DNA from: UBA1231 sp045123185
GTDB taxonomy: Bacteria; Bacillota_I; Bacilli_A; ML615J-28; CAG-313
Length of the DNA stretch: 64,000 nucleotides
NCBI GenBank assembly: GCA_045123185.1
Contig: JBGVIL010000026.1
Coordinates: forward strand, 200,105 to 264,104
Direction: 5' to 3'
The notes beneath the pieces were generated by a model that worked only from the letters and a program-made list of their open reading frames with translations, did no database searches and was not told the origin of the DNA. Shown in pieces: positions 53,737-63,472 of the stretch (positions are counted from its first letter, which is position 1; each line of letters opens with the position of its first letter). The translations under genes and the position numbers were made by a program.

Positions 53737-56700
53737 ATGAAAAGAATCTTAATGCATGTTATTCTTATTGTGCTAGGCATTGCACTTGTAGGATGTTCTA
53801 ATCCTACACCTCCAAAAATTGAAGTTAAAGCACTTCAAGAACGAATTGAAATCGGTGCTGATCAAGTAGCTGATTACAATTATAAAGGTTTATTTTCAAT
53901 CAAAAAGAATAATAAAGATGTCGAAGTTTTAGATGAATATTTGAACATTTCGGATATTCAATCATTACCTGGTTCTTATGTATTAATGTGTACTTATGAA
54001 TCAAAAACAGCATCAGTTATTATTAACGTAACTAAAAATAATAATATTAAAATTAGCTCAAGTGTTGAATCAATTGATATCAAAAATGTTGATGTATTTA
54101 CTTATGATTATAAAAGTTTATTCGTAATATATGATGGCTTAAAAACAGTAGAAGTAGAAGATTCTTATTTAGATTTATCTAACCTTCGCGCAAGTACTGG
54201 AAGTTATATTATTACTTGTACATATCAAGAAATATCAAAAAGTATTACTGTTAATGTTTCTGAAACAGAATATCAATTGAAATTATCTACTAGTGAAATA
54301 ATCGTTAAACAATCAGAAGTACTAAATTATGATTTTAATTCATTATTTACAGTAGTTGTTGATGGAAAAGTTCAAACAATAACAAGTGAAATGGTAAGTT
54401 CTAACGTTTCAACAGAAGTTGGAACTTACCAATACATTGTTACAGTTGGTGAATTATCTCGCAAGTTAACAGTAAATGTAATTGCGGACTTTGAAATTGA
54501 AATTATTAATTCATTTAAACAATTTGAATTGGAAGAAGAATTAATTAATTCATTTGACTATACAACATTATTTAGTATATATGTTGATGGTGAATCTCGT
54601 AATGTAACAATGGATATGATAGATACTTCAAGTTTAGGAAAAACGTCTGAAGATAACATTTATCAAATTAAAATAACTTACACAGAAGGTTTAACAGAGT
54701 GTAGTGCAGAATGTAGTGTCAAAGTAGTACCTACAAAAACAATAAAAATAACTCCAAAGAATATTGTTACTTATCCAAATGGAGAATATATTGATTTAAC
54801 ATCACTTTTTAAAATTGAAAAAGGTGATGTAGAAATCCCTGTTACAAGTGATATGATTACAGGATCAATTAATTATGAAACAGTTGGTGAAAATCAAATC
54901 ACATTAACTTATAATGATCTAACAGCTGTTGCGATCGTTGAAGTAAAACAAGGTGTAATTATTAATTACGCTAAAACTGACACAATTAATATTGGTGTTG
55001 GATTAGATCAAACAACATATGCTTTTGAAAAAGATTTTGTAGTCTTAATCAATGGTATTCGCTTTAATGAAGTTGCACAATACATTAATACTGAAAATGT
55101 TGATTTCAGTAAAGTTGGTGTTTATACTGCAACAATTGAAATCCCTTATACTGATTCTTCTTTAGGAATCACTAAAGGAACTTTATTTACAAAAGAAATC
55201 ACTTATAATGTTATTGATGTTGTATATGATTTAAAACTAAATAATACACTAGTAACATTACCAAGTACAACGACAAAATATGATCCATTTACTAACATCT
55301 CATTGAAAGTAAATGGTATTAATCAAAAATTAACTACTTCAGAATCAGGATCATCATCACCAATGGCAACATATGCTCAAGTAGTATCTGATGAAATTGA
55401 TTATGGATATACTGGATATCAACTAGTTAAAGTTGCTATATATGTTTATGGTCCAAGTAAAGATCCTATTTATGTTGAATTTAATATTGTGATTGAATCT
55501 TCAATTGTAATTTCTTCTAATAATTTATTCTTATTTGAAGGAACAACAATTTATACAAAAGATTTATTTACTATTAAAAATGGTACTGAAGAAATTGAAG
55601 TTACTCAAGATATGATAGAAGGAAAAGTTGATACGCATAAACCTGGTGTTTATAACATTACTTTAACTTATCAAGGAATGAGTGCTGTATCTTCAGTTGT
55701 AGTTGTAAGTAAAGACTTAGTTGGAACTTACAATACACGTTTAGAAACAATCCCAACATCTTCAAGTAGCGATGAAGAAGGTTACGAAGATGCAGGATCT
55801 CAATCTAAACCAATTGGTAAGATGTATATTGCAGAAGACGGAAGAATTTCTGTTGATGGTACTCTTGCAACTATTCTATATGGAATCGATAAAAATACTT
55901 TATATATTAAAGTTGGTCCATATGAATTTACATTAAGTTATGAAAATGGAATTATCGTATTAGTTCCAGAAAATGAAATTAAATTACAATTTATTAATAA
56001 TAAACGTCCACTAATTTATTTTGATGAAAGTAAATGGGAAATATTAGATAAAGTTGTAATTAATACAACTGATCAACATATCTTACATTCTAATATTGTA
56101 GGATATACAATTGATGCGTTTAAAATTAAAAATTTAGAAGACAATACTGAAATTTGGTATGGATTAAAAACTTACTTATTTGAAAAAATGAGTAGTGATA
56201 CAATTTACGAAGTAACATCAGGCGAAGTGAAATTTGCAGATGACTTTGTAAAAGAAACTGAAATTAGTTCATCTTTGGTTTATGATGATCAAAATGTTGA
56301 GTTTAAAATGGTTTCGGAGTCAACAGGAAAAGTTAAATCTGAAGATGAAAACATTACGTACAAATATGCCAATATTGTATTTAATGGAGAATATAACGGT
56401 CAAACAGCTAAATTAGTTGTTAGTAGTTATGAAGGATTTACATTACAAATTGGAAACACAATTATTTTCAATTTAAGTGGTCCAGAAATCAGATCACTAT
56501 TAAATGGTGGTATTGATTACGAAAATGATGAAATCATGGTTTATGAAATTGGTGGAAATGGTAAAAAACCATATGCACATAAATTACTATTAGATGTTGA
56601 AAACAAAACATTTACATATGTTGAAAAAGACGTATATTATGGTAAATATGAATTTGGTACAATGTATTTCTTCTTAGATGGATACGGAACAGGTATTGTT

Positions 56701-57162
56701 AATTTTGATACTACTCAATATGCTGTAACACAATTTGAGTATTCAGTTAACGGAAATGAATTAAGAATTGATTTCATAAATACTAAATCAACATTTAAAC
56801 ATGGTGATTATGGTACTTTCTATATTGATGAATTATGTAATACTTTAACTACTAAGTATTTTATTGATGAAACAATTCAAGGTAAAGTATTTGAAAATAC
56901 AGATATTATAGATGGTGCTTTAGTACACATAACTTCTTATACTTTAGGCGTTTATTCAAATAAAGTATTAGGAAGAAAAGCCTTATTTGATTTAATTGAA
57001 ATCTTTACAAAAGATGGCGAAATAACAGATAACGGTATTAAAACAAATATGATCGATATTTCAGATATAACTTTTGCTGAAAGAGGATTCTATCATTTTT
57101 CAATTACAATTAACGTAAATGGAAAAGACATTGTATTGAATTACGCAATACAAATTAAATAA
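53737..57162 (+). CDS. large lipoprotein of tandem Ig-like repeats
   Basis: 1141 residues, lipobox ALVGC. Residues ~30-670 are at least seven beta-sandwich repeats of about 80-90 residues sharing Y-[ND]-[YF]-xx-LF-x-[IV] (NYKGLFSIKKN, DYKSLFVIYDG, DFNSLFTVVVDG, DYTTLFSIYVDG) and ending in G-[ST]-Y-x-[IV]-x-x-TY. The C-terminal ~450 residues begin VVVSKDLVGTYNTRLE, with beta-rich modules I do not recognise. No catalytic motif. Probably a stalk or adhesin in the same surface complex. Confidence 0.72.
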   Translation: MKRILMHVILIVLGIALVGCSNPTPPKIEVKALQERIEIGADQVADYNYKGLFSIKKNNKDVEVLDEYLNISDIQSLPGSYVLMCTYESKTASVIINVTKNNNIKISSSVESIDIKNVDVFTYDYKSLFVIYDGLKTVEVEDSYLDLSNLRASTGSYIITCTYQEISKSITVNVSETEYQLKLSTSEIIVKQSEVLNYDFNSLFTVVVDGKVQTITSEMVSSNVSTEVGTYQYIVTVGELSRKLTVNVIADFEIEIINSFKQFELEEELINSFDYTTLFSIYVDGESRNVTMDMIDTSSLGKTSEDNIYQIKITYTEGLTECSAECSVKVVPTKTIKITPKNIVTYPNGEYIDLTSLFKIEKGDVEIPVTSDMITGSINYETVGENQITLTYNDLTAVAIVEVKQGVIINYAKTDTINIGVGLDQTTYAFEKDFVVLINGIRFNEVAQYINTENVDFSKVGVYTATIEIPYTDSSLGITKGTLFTKEITYNVIDVVYDLKLNNTLVTLPSTTTKYDPFTNISLKVNGINQKLTTSESGSSSPMATYAQVVSDEIDYGYTGYQLVKVAIYVYGPSKDPIYVEFNIVIESSIVISSNNLFLFEGTTIYTKDLFTIKNGTEEIEVTQDMIEGKVDTHKPGVYNITLTYQGMSAVSSVVVVSKDLVGTYNTRLETIPTSSSSDEEGYEDAGSQSKPIGKMYIAEDGRISVDGTLATILYGIDKNTLYIKVGPYEFTLSYENGIIVLVPENEIKLQFINNKRPLIYFDESKWEILDKVVINTTDQHILHSNIVGYTIDAFKIKNLEDNTEIWYGLKTYLFEKMSSDTIYEVTSGEVKFADDFVKETEISSSLVYDDQNVEFKMVSESTGKVKSEDENITYKYANIVFNGEYNGQTAKLVVSSYEGFTLQIGNTIIFNLSGPEIRSLLNGGIDYENDEIMVYEIGGNGKKPYAHKLLLDVENKTFTYVEKDVYYGKYEFGTMYFFLDGYGTGIVNFDTTQYAVTQFEYSVNGNELRIDFINTKSTFKHGDYGTFYIDELCNTLTTKYFIDETIQGKVFENTDIIDGALVHITSYTLGVYSNKVLGRKALFDLIEIFTKDGEITDNGIKTNMIDISDITFAERGFYHFSITINVNGKDIVLNYAIQIK

Positions 57163-57183
57163 AAGTTGAAGGAGTAAAAAAAT

Positions 57184-60100
57184 ATGAGAAATTGCAAAAA
57201 GGTAGTATTATCATTTTTAGCAGTAGTTTTTACAATTCTTCTTACAGCTTGTAATAATATGGGAATGCACACTCACTCAGTAGAATTAGTTGATGCGAAA
57301 GAACCAACTTGTACTGAAAAAGGTAATATTTCATATTACGAATGTAAAATTTGTAAAACTGCATTTAGTGATAAAGATTGTACAGACTCATTACATTTTA
57401 GCTTAGTAGAAATCCCAGCTCTTGGTCACGAAATGGTTGAACATGAAGCTGTTGAAGTTACTTGTACAGAAGCTGGTAGTGTTCACTACTATGAATGTAC
57501 AGTTTGTAACAAATATTTTGAAGATGCTGAAGGTAATAAAGAATTAGCAGACGTTGTTGTTCCATCAAATGGACATGCAATGGTAGAACATGCTGCTAAA
57601 GAAGCAACATGTACAGAAGCTGGAAACATTCATTACTATGAATGTACTGCTTGTGGCAAAAACTTTGAAGATGAAAAAGGATCAGTTGAATTAGAAAATG
57701 TAGCAACTGCCCCTAAAGGTCATACAATGACTGAACATGCAGCAATCGATGCAACATGTACAGAAGCTGGAAACGTTCATCATTTTGCATGTAGTGAATG
57801 TAACAAAAACTTTGCAGATGCAGAAGGAAAAGTAGAAATTAAAGACGTAGTTGTTTCTGCAAAAGGACACAAAATGGTAGAACATGCCGCAAAAGAAGCA
57901 ACATGTACAGAAGCTGGAAACATTCATAATTTCGAATGTATGGTATGCCATAAACATTATGAAGATGCTAATGGTTCTAAAGAATTAACAGAAGTAACTC
58001 TTCCTGCAATAGGACATTCAATGACAGAACATGCAGCAAAAGACGCAACATGTACAGAAGCTGGAAATGTTCATTACTTTGCTTGCGCAAACTGTAATAA
58101 AAATTATGCAGATGCAGAAGGTAAAGAAGAAATTAAAGACGTAGTAGTTCCTGTAAAAGCACACTCAATGACAGAACATGCAGCAATCGATGCAACATGT
58201 ACAGAAGCTGGTAATGTACTTTACTTTACATGTAGTGCATGTAACAAAAACTATGCTGACGCTGAAGGAAAAGTAGAAATTAAAGACGTAGTAGTTCCTG
58301 CAACAGGACACTCAATGACAGAACATGCAGCAAAAGACGCCACATGTACAGAAGCTGGAAACGTTCATTACTTTGCATGTAGTGCATGTAATAAAAACTT
58401 TGCTGACGCTGAAGGTAAAACAGAAATTAAAGACGTAGTAGTTCCTGCAACAGGACACTCAATGACAGAACATGCAGCTAAAGAAGCAACATGTACAGAA
58501 GCTGGAAACGTTCATTACTTTGAATGTAGTGCTTGTGGCAAAAACTTTGCTGACGCTGATGGTAAAGCAGAAGTTAAAGACGTAGTAGTTCCTGCAAAAG
58601 GACACTCAATTGTTGAACATCCAGCAGTTGATGCAACATTAGATGTAAACGGTAATATTCAATATTTTGAATGTACAGAATGTCATAAATATTACGCTGA
58701 TGCTGATGGCTTAAATGAAATCGCTCCTGAAAGTGTTGTTCGTTATGCTTATCAAGTAAGTGGTAATAATAATAAAACTCCTGGTTATTATGTAGATTAT
58801 CGTGAAAGCTATACTTTCACAGATGAAGATAACGATGGTGTATTTGTTTCTAACAATAAAGGTGTATCATCATCTGGTGCTTACATGGATATCTTCTTTA
58901 CTGAAAGCGGATATGTAACATTTACATATGAAGTATCTTCTGAAAGTTTATGGGATAAATTTAACTTATATGCTAAATCAGATGGCGAAGCTTATCGTAA
59001 TTTAGTTTATAATGCTTCAGGTATCGCGTCTGCAACATTAACATTATATGTTGAAGCTGGAGACTATGTATATTTCCAATATTCAAAAGACTCTGGTGGA
59101 AATAAAAATGAAGACTGTGTTAAAGTTTCTAATATTATTTTCGTAACTGCTAGTGAATATCAAAAAGTTAATGTTAATTTTGATACTAACGGTGGTTCAG
59201 CTATTGAAAGCCAAAATATTTATGCTGGTACAACAGCAACAGAACCTGCTGCTCCAACTAAAGATGAATACTTCTTTGATGGTTGGTATGCTGATGCAGC
59301 ATTAACAACTCCATTTGATTTTGCAAATGTTGTAAATGAAACAGTTACAGTTTATGCTAAATATGTAGCTGGTGTTACAGTAAGCTTTACAAATACAGAA
59401 AATACTGTAGTTGAAAGTTTATTTGTTAAACCTAATACTGGATTAGAAGTTCCTGCAATTATCCCTACAGCTGAAGGTAAATATTTTGCTGGTTGGTTTG
59501 CAGATGCTGAATGCACAGTAGCATTTGATTTTGCTGCTGGTGTTACAGTTGATACAGTAGTTTATGCTGGATGGAGAAATCCTGTTGAATTATCATTCAA
59601 TTCAAATGGTGGTTCAGAACTTGAAAATATTGCAACTGATATTAATGTAGCAATCGAAATGCCTGCTGATCCAACAAGAGCTAATTATAAATTTGCTGGT
59701 TGGTATATAGATGCTGAATGCACAGTAGCATTTGATGCAACATTAGGTATTACAGAAAATACAACAGTTTATGCTAAATGGATTGCACAAGTAGTTATCA
59801 CATATATGTTCAATACAAATGAAATTAGTACTGAATCAGTTGATATGGGAACTGCTTATACTGCAACTAAACCTGCTGATTTCGATGAAATCGTAACTGG
59901 TTGGTTTACAGATCCTGAATTAACAAATGCTTATGTAGATGGTACAGTTCTAGAATCAAGTATTACACTTTACGCAAAAATTCATCAAATTGCACCTGAT
60001 GGTGTATTAGAAAGTTTCGTAAATGGTGATAACTCAAGTAAGACTACTCGCGCTTGGGTATATGATGCTGTAAATGGAACATATACTTCATCTAATGCTG

Positions 60101-62514
60101 GTGAAGGTTCATCAAAATCTATTATGACATTAACATTTGCTAAACAATCATTTGTTTCATTTGATTTCTTAGTAAATAGTGAATGTAGATATGACTACTT
60201 ATTAGTAACTGTAAATAATAATACAGTATTATCAACTAAACAAAGTGATAATACTTACAACGGTATTGATTATGTAAGTTCATTCACTTATACATTCAAT
60301 GCTGGCGATGAAGTTGTTATCATTTATACAAAAGATAGTAGTGGTAACCGTGGTGATGACCATGTTGTTATTTCTAACTTAGTAATTCGTGATGGTATCC
60401 CATCAGTTGAATTAACATTTAATTACCAAAAAGAAGGTGTTGAAAACGTATCAGTTCCAGCACAAATCAATCAAGTAATTAAATCAATTGAAAACTTCGC
60501 AAGTTATGCACCTGTTGATGAAGAAACAGTTCGCTTCGGTGGATGGTATTACGATGTTGAATGTACATTAGCTCTTGGAGATGATGATACAATCTTAGAT
60601 AGCACAACTTTATATGCTAAATACTTATATCCTGCAACTATCACATTTGATACTGATGGTGCTGGAGAAATTGCACCTATGTCTGCTTGGACAGGTGTAG
60701 CAATCGAATTACCTGCTAATCCAACAAAAGCTGGTTATATTTTCAGATATTGGTTAGATGAAAATGCTGAAGAATTTGATCCAACTAAAGGTATTACTGG
60801 TGATATTCTATTAACTGCATACTTTGAAGAATTACCAGTTGGTTCAACTAAAGAACAAGCTTATCAAGTTGAATTAACTAATGGTTCATTCACAAGTTCA
60901 ACAGTTAGAACAAATGAAGAATTCCAAAACTTCTACTTCGTTATTAACCCAACAGTATCTGATGTATATTACTTCGGATTCGATGGAACAGGAATCGTTC
61001 TTGAAGGTGGAAATGTAAAATATACAAGTTACAGAAGATATACAGTTGTTGATTCTGAAGGTAATACATTAATTGGATTAACATCAAGTGATGAAAAAGT
61101 TACATTAGAAGCAGGTAAAACTTACTATGCTATTTATAACTTAGGTTATAATACAAATTATGCTTGGGGTCAATTTATTGTTAATATCAATACATTTGCT
61201 CAAGATAGTGCTGATGAAGCTGTAACTTATACATTTGGTCAAGATGTAACAATTCCAACAAATACATTTGCAAGTTCTAAACATGAAATGGTTTATGCAT
61301 TTACTGCTGATGTTACTGGAACATTTGCATTAAAAGTTCAAAGTAATGCATGGGCTGCTGTTTATGCATACGCAGATGCTGAATTATCTTCACAACTTGC
61401 ATATAAGAATGTTTATAATAACGCTGCTGTTGTAGACTTTGCTGTTGTTGCTGGTGAAACTTATTATATCGTTATTAAACAAAACTGGTCTGGAACTGGA
61501 TTTGCTAATAACACTATTACATTCAGCGTAAAAGAATATCAACAAGGTTATACTGCAGAAAATCCATTTGATTATACTTTAGGTAGTGAAGTGTCTACTG
61601 ACTTTACAAATGGTGCAAATAACTATTATCAATTTACAATTGAAGAAGCTGGTACTTATAAACTTTCATTAGTATCATTAGCTGATTCAAATAATAAGAC
61701 TGTTAAATTATTTAATATTAATGATTTAACAACTGCTATTGCAACAATTGATAGTGCAGCTGCTGCTGAACAATATATTGAAGAATTAGCTGCCGGTACA
61801 TATGTAATTAAAGTTTATAATACATCTTCAACATATAATGCTGCATGTTCAGTTAAATTTGAAAAAGTTGCAACTGGTGCTTATTGGTCAACAGCTGAAG
61901 AAGTAGTATTAGGTGCTAATAATTCATTAAATGCATTAGAGGCTGGATATTACTATACATTCACTACTGGTGAACAATTATGGTATTTCTTCTCAACTAG
62001 TGCGAACGTAATGGTTTATAAAGCAGATAGAACTCAAGTAGGTTCAAATGCTATTCAATTAGATGCTAATACTGAATACTTCTTAGTAGTAACTGGTGCT
62101 CAAGGTGTAGTTGATGTTTTAGTTGAAACAAAAGAATCTTACAGTGACGGTAAGAGTCCTGCTGGTGCTTTTGAATACACAGCTGAAACAAAGAATATGT
62201 CATTAGAACAAGGTTCACAAACTTGGTACTATGTATTCACTGCAACTGAATCTGGAACATATAGATTCTATTCTTACAATAATGGTACAATCGATACTAA
62301 AGGTTATGTATTCTCTGATCCAGATTACTTAACAAGAATCGGTTATAATGATGATGGTGGTAACGCAAAAGTTACTGAAGGTTATATTGGATATCGTTAT
62401 GATTTCTTCTTAGAACTTGATTTAGTAGCTGGAACAACTTATTATGTAAAAGTTACTTACTCAGTATATTCAAGCAATACTGCAGATCAATTATATTTAG
62501 TTATTGAAAAATAA
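57184..62514 (+). CDS. very large lipoprotein: ten Cys/His tandem repeats, InlB B-repeats and PPC-like domains
   Basis: 1776 residues, lipobox LTAC. Order: (1) ten repeats of 49 residues (first 51) from ~31 to ~522, consensus HSMTEHAAKDATCTEAGNV, then YFxCxxCxKNxADAEGK, then EIKDVVVPAxG; (2) a jelly-roll-like module ~525-660; (3) several InlB B-repeats ~663-950 (FDGWYADAALTTPFDF, YAKYV); (4) a second copy of the jelly-roll-like module ~950-1080 (KDSSGNRGDDH against KDSGGNKNED); (5) further B-repeats; (6) four PPC-like beta-sandwiches ~1220-1776. Each repeat holds three Cys and two or more His, suggesting metal binding or disulfide-rich rods. No LPXTG. It is the last gene of the operon, with a terminator after it. 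Confidence 0.8.
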   Translation: MRNCKKVVLSFLAVVFTILLTACNNMGMHTHSVELVDAKEPTCTEKGNISYYECKICKTAFSDKDCTDSLHFSLVEIPALGHEMVEHEAVEVTCTEAGSVHYYECTVCNKYFEDAEGNKELADVVVPSNGHAMVEHAAKEATCTEAGNIHYYECTACGKNFEDEKGSVELENVATAPKGHTMTEHAAIDATCTEAGNVHHFACSECNKNFADAEGKVEIKDVVVSAKGHKMVEHAAKEATCTEAGNIHNFECMVCHKHYEDANGSKELTEVTLPAIGHSMTEHAAKDATCTEAGNVHYFACANCNKNYADAEGKEEIKDVVVPVKAHSMTEHAAIDATCTEAGNVLYFTCSACNKNYADAEGKVEIKDVVVPATGHSMTEHAAKDATCTEAGNVHYFACSACNKNFADAEGKTEIKDVVVPATGHSMTEHAAKEATCTEAGNVHYFECSACGKNFADADGKAEVKDVVVPAKGHSIVEHPAVDATLDVNGNIQYFECTECHKYYADADGLNEIAPESVVRYAYQVSGNNNKTPGYYVDYRESYTFTDEDNDGVFVSNNKGVSSSGAYMDIFFTESGYVTFTYEVSSESLWDKFNLYAKSDGEAYRNLVYNASGIASATLTLYVEAGDYVYFQYSKDSGGNKNEDCVKVSNIIFVTASEYQKVNVNFDTNGGSAIESQNIYAGTTATEPAAPTKDEYFFDGWYADAALTTPFDFANVVNETVTVYAKYVAGVTVSFTNTENTVVESLFVKPNTGLEVPAIIPTAEGKYFAGWFADAECTVAFDFAAGVTVDTVVYAGWRNPVELSFNSNGGSELENIATDINVAIEMPADPTRANYKFAGWYIDAECTVAFDATLGITENTTVYAKWIAQVVITYMFNTNEISTESVDMGTAYTATKPADFDEIVTGWFTDPELTNAYVDGTVLESSITLYAKIHQIAPDGVLESFVNGDNSSKTTRAWVYDAVNGTYTSSNAGEGSSKSIMTLTFAKQSFVSFDFLVNSECRYDYLLVTVNNNTVLSTKQSDNTYNGIDYVSSFTYTFNAGDEVVIIYTKDSSGNRGDDHVVISNLVIRDGIPSVELTFNYQKEGVENVSVPAQINQVIKSIENFASYAPVDEETVRFGGWYYDVECTLALGDDDTILDSTTLYAKYLYPATITFDTDGAGEIAPMSAWTGVAIELPANPTKAGYIFRYWLDENAEEFDPTKGITGDILLTAYFEELPVGSTKEQAYQVELTNGSFTSSTVRTNEEFQNFYFVINPTVSDVYYFGFDGTGIVLEGGNVKYTSYRRYTVVDSEGNTLIGLTSSDEKVTLEAGKTYYAIYNLGYNTNYAWGQFIVNINTFAQDSADEAVTYTFGQDVTIPTNTFASSKHEMVYAFTADVTGTFALKVQSNAWAAVYAYADAELSSQLAYKNVYNNAAVVDFAVVAGETYYIVIKQNWSGTGFANNTITFSVKEYQQGYTAENPFDYTLGSEVSTDFTNGANNYYQFTIEEAGTYKLSLVSLADSNNKTVKLFNINDLTTAIATIDSAAAAEQYIEELAAGTYVIKVYNTSSTYNAACSVKFEKVATGAYWSTAEEVVLGANNSLNALEAGYYYTFTTGEQLWYFFSTSANVMVYKADRTQVGSNAIQLDANTEYFLVVTGAQGVVDVLVETKESYSDGKSPAGAFEYTAETKNMSLEQGSQTWYYVFTATESGTYRFYSYNNGTIDTKGYVFSDPDYLTRIGYNDDGGNAKVTEGYIGYRYDFFLELDLVAGTTYYVKVTYSVYSSNTADQLYLVIEK
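57274..58749 (+). repeat. tandem DNA repeat, ten units (nine of 147 bp)
   Basis: Units two to ten begin exactly 147 bases apart (57427 to 58603 is 8 x 147); the first unit is 153 bp. Units six to nine are nearly identical at DNA level, including ACATGTACAGAAGCTGG in each, which suggests recent expansion or gene conversion. The first and last units are the most diverged. Confidence 0.93.
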
Positions 62515-62520
62515 TAACTT

Positions 62521-62546
62521 AAAGGGTGCCTCGGCACCCTTTTCTT
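62521..62546 (+). terminator. Rho-independent terminator of the 30-kb operon
   Basis: Stem AAAGGGTGC / GCACCCTTT, loop CTCG, followed by a short T-rich tract. Confidence 0.88.
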
Positions 62547-62573
62547 CATTTATTAAAATCGAAATCGAATTAC

Positions 62574-62602
62574 TTTACAAAATGTTTAAGTTGTGGTATA
62601 AT
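62574..62602 (+). promoter_or_regulatory. sigma-A-like promoter of rpsF-ssb-rpsR
   Basis: TTTACA (62574-62579), spacer 17, TATAAT (62597-62602), TG at the extended -10 position. Confidence 0.88.
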
Positions 62603-62610
62603 AATGCAGT

Positions 62611-62655
62611 ATGGAATTAAGACGTTCCATCCTTGCTTTATACTAGATATAAAGC
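62611..62655 (+). promoter_or_regulatory. structured rpsF leader, candidate S6:S18 autoregulatory element
   Basis: Two stems in the ~70-base leader: ATGGAA/TTCCAT (62611-62616 with 62625-62630) and GCTTTATA/TATAAAGC (62635-62642 with 62648-62655, five-base loop). rpsF leaders in many bacteria bind the S6:S18 complex. The match to that motif is not established here. Confidence 0.5.
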
Positions 62656-62681
62656 CTAATGACCAAGAGGAGGTGTACAAA

Positions 62682-62963
62682 ATGAAAAAATACGAAGTAA
62701 TGTACATCATTCGTCCTGAACTTGAAGAAGAAGCTAGAAATGCTTTAATCGCTGAAATTAATGCAGTTTTCGAAGGACTTCAATCTTCAGTTGAAAAAGT
62801 GACTGAATGGGGTATCCGTGATTTAGCTTACGAAATCAACAAATGTCGTAAAGGATACTATGTATTACTAAATGTTAACGCAACTGTTGAAGCTGTTAAT
62901 GAATTCAACCGTTTAGCAAACATTAAAGAAACTATTATTCGTCATATCGTTGTGGCTGAATAA
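62682..62963 (+). CDS. rpsF: 30S ribosomal protein S6
   Basis: 93 residues, normal length. MKKYEVMYIIRPELEEEA is the S6 N-terminus, and GIRDLAYEINKCRKGYYVL is the conserved middle. ATG 62682 follows AGGAGG (62668-62673) by eight bases; the frame stays open further upstream but lacks any ribosome site and contains the leader. S6 binds S18 in the small-subunit platform. First of the rpsF-ssb-rpsR operon. Confidence 0.97.
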   Translation: MKKYEVMYIIRPELEEEARNALIAEINAVFEGLQSSVEKVTEWGIRDLAYEINKCRKGYYVLLNVNATVEAVNEFNRLANIKETIIRHIVVAE

Positions 62964-62977
62964 CAAAAGGAGTACTC

Positions 62978-63460
62978 ATGAATAAAGCAATATTAGTTGG
63001 AAGACTAACTAGAGACCCTGAACTTAGAAACACTAATAGTGGGGCTGCTGTTGTTTCATTTACTGTTGCTGTAAACAGAACATTTACATCTAATAGTGGT
63101 GAAAGAGAAGCAGACTTCATCAACTGCATTGCATTCAATAAGCAAGCAGAAAACCTTCATCGTTATATTAGAAAAGGTGGATTAGTTGGTGTTGAAGGTC
63201 GTATTCAAAGTCGTAGCTATACTGCTCAAGATGGTTCTACAAGATATGTTACAGAAGTTGTTTGTGACAATATTCATTTCTTAGAACCTAAGGGTACAGG
63301 AAGCCAACAACAACAAAGTAATCAATATGATGATTATTCACCATATGATATTCCAAATATGAATAGAAGACCACAACCACAACAACAACCACAAAGAAGA
63401 AATCCTTTTGAAGATGTTCAAAATCAATTTGATATAACAGATGATGATTTACCATTTTAG
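62978..63460 (+). CDS. ssb: single-stranded DNA-binding protein
   Basis: 160 residues. OB fold at 1-~108 (MNKAILVGRLTRDPELR, then GVEGRIQSRSYTAQDGSTRY), a Gln/Pro/Arg-rich disordered linker and the acidic tail ITDDDLPF, the protein-binding tip that recruits repair and replication proteins. It protects single-stranded DNA. AAAGGAG-type site upstream. Between rpsF and rpsR, as usual in Firmicutes. Confidence 0.97.
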   Translation: MNKAILVGRLTRDPELRNTNSGAAVVSFTVAVNRTFTSNSGEREADFINCIAFNKQAENLHRYIRKGGLVGVEGRIQSRSYTAQDGSTRYVTEVVCDNIHFLEPKGTGSQQQQSNQYDDYSPYDIPNMNRRPQPQQQPQRRNPFEDVQNQFDITDDDLPF

Positions 63461-63472
63461 GAGGAATTAAAC

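Noticed and set aside
57691..57957. Open frame on the minus strand inside the Cys/His repeats
   Set aside because: It is a shadow of the repetitive coding sequence, with no ribosome site.
57274..58749. CRISPR-like regular repeats
   Set aside because: Units are 147 bp, contiguous, coding and without spacers.
62526..62681. Upstream in-frame extension of rpsF (about 52 residues starting MPRHPFLH)
   Set aside because: It lacks a ribosome site and lies over the promoter and leader; S6 homologues start at MKKYEVMY.
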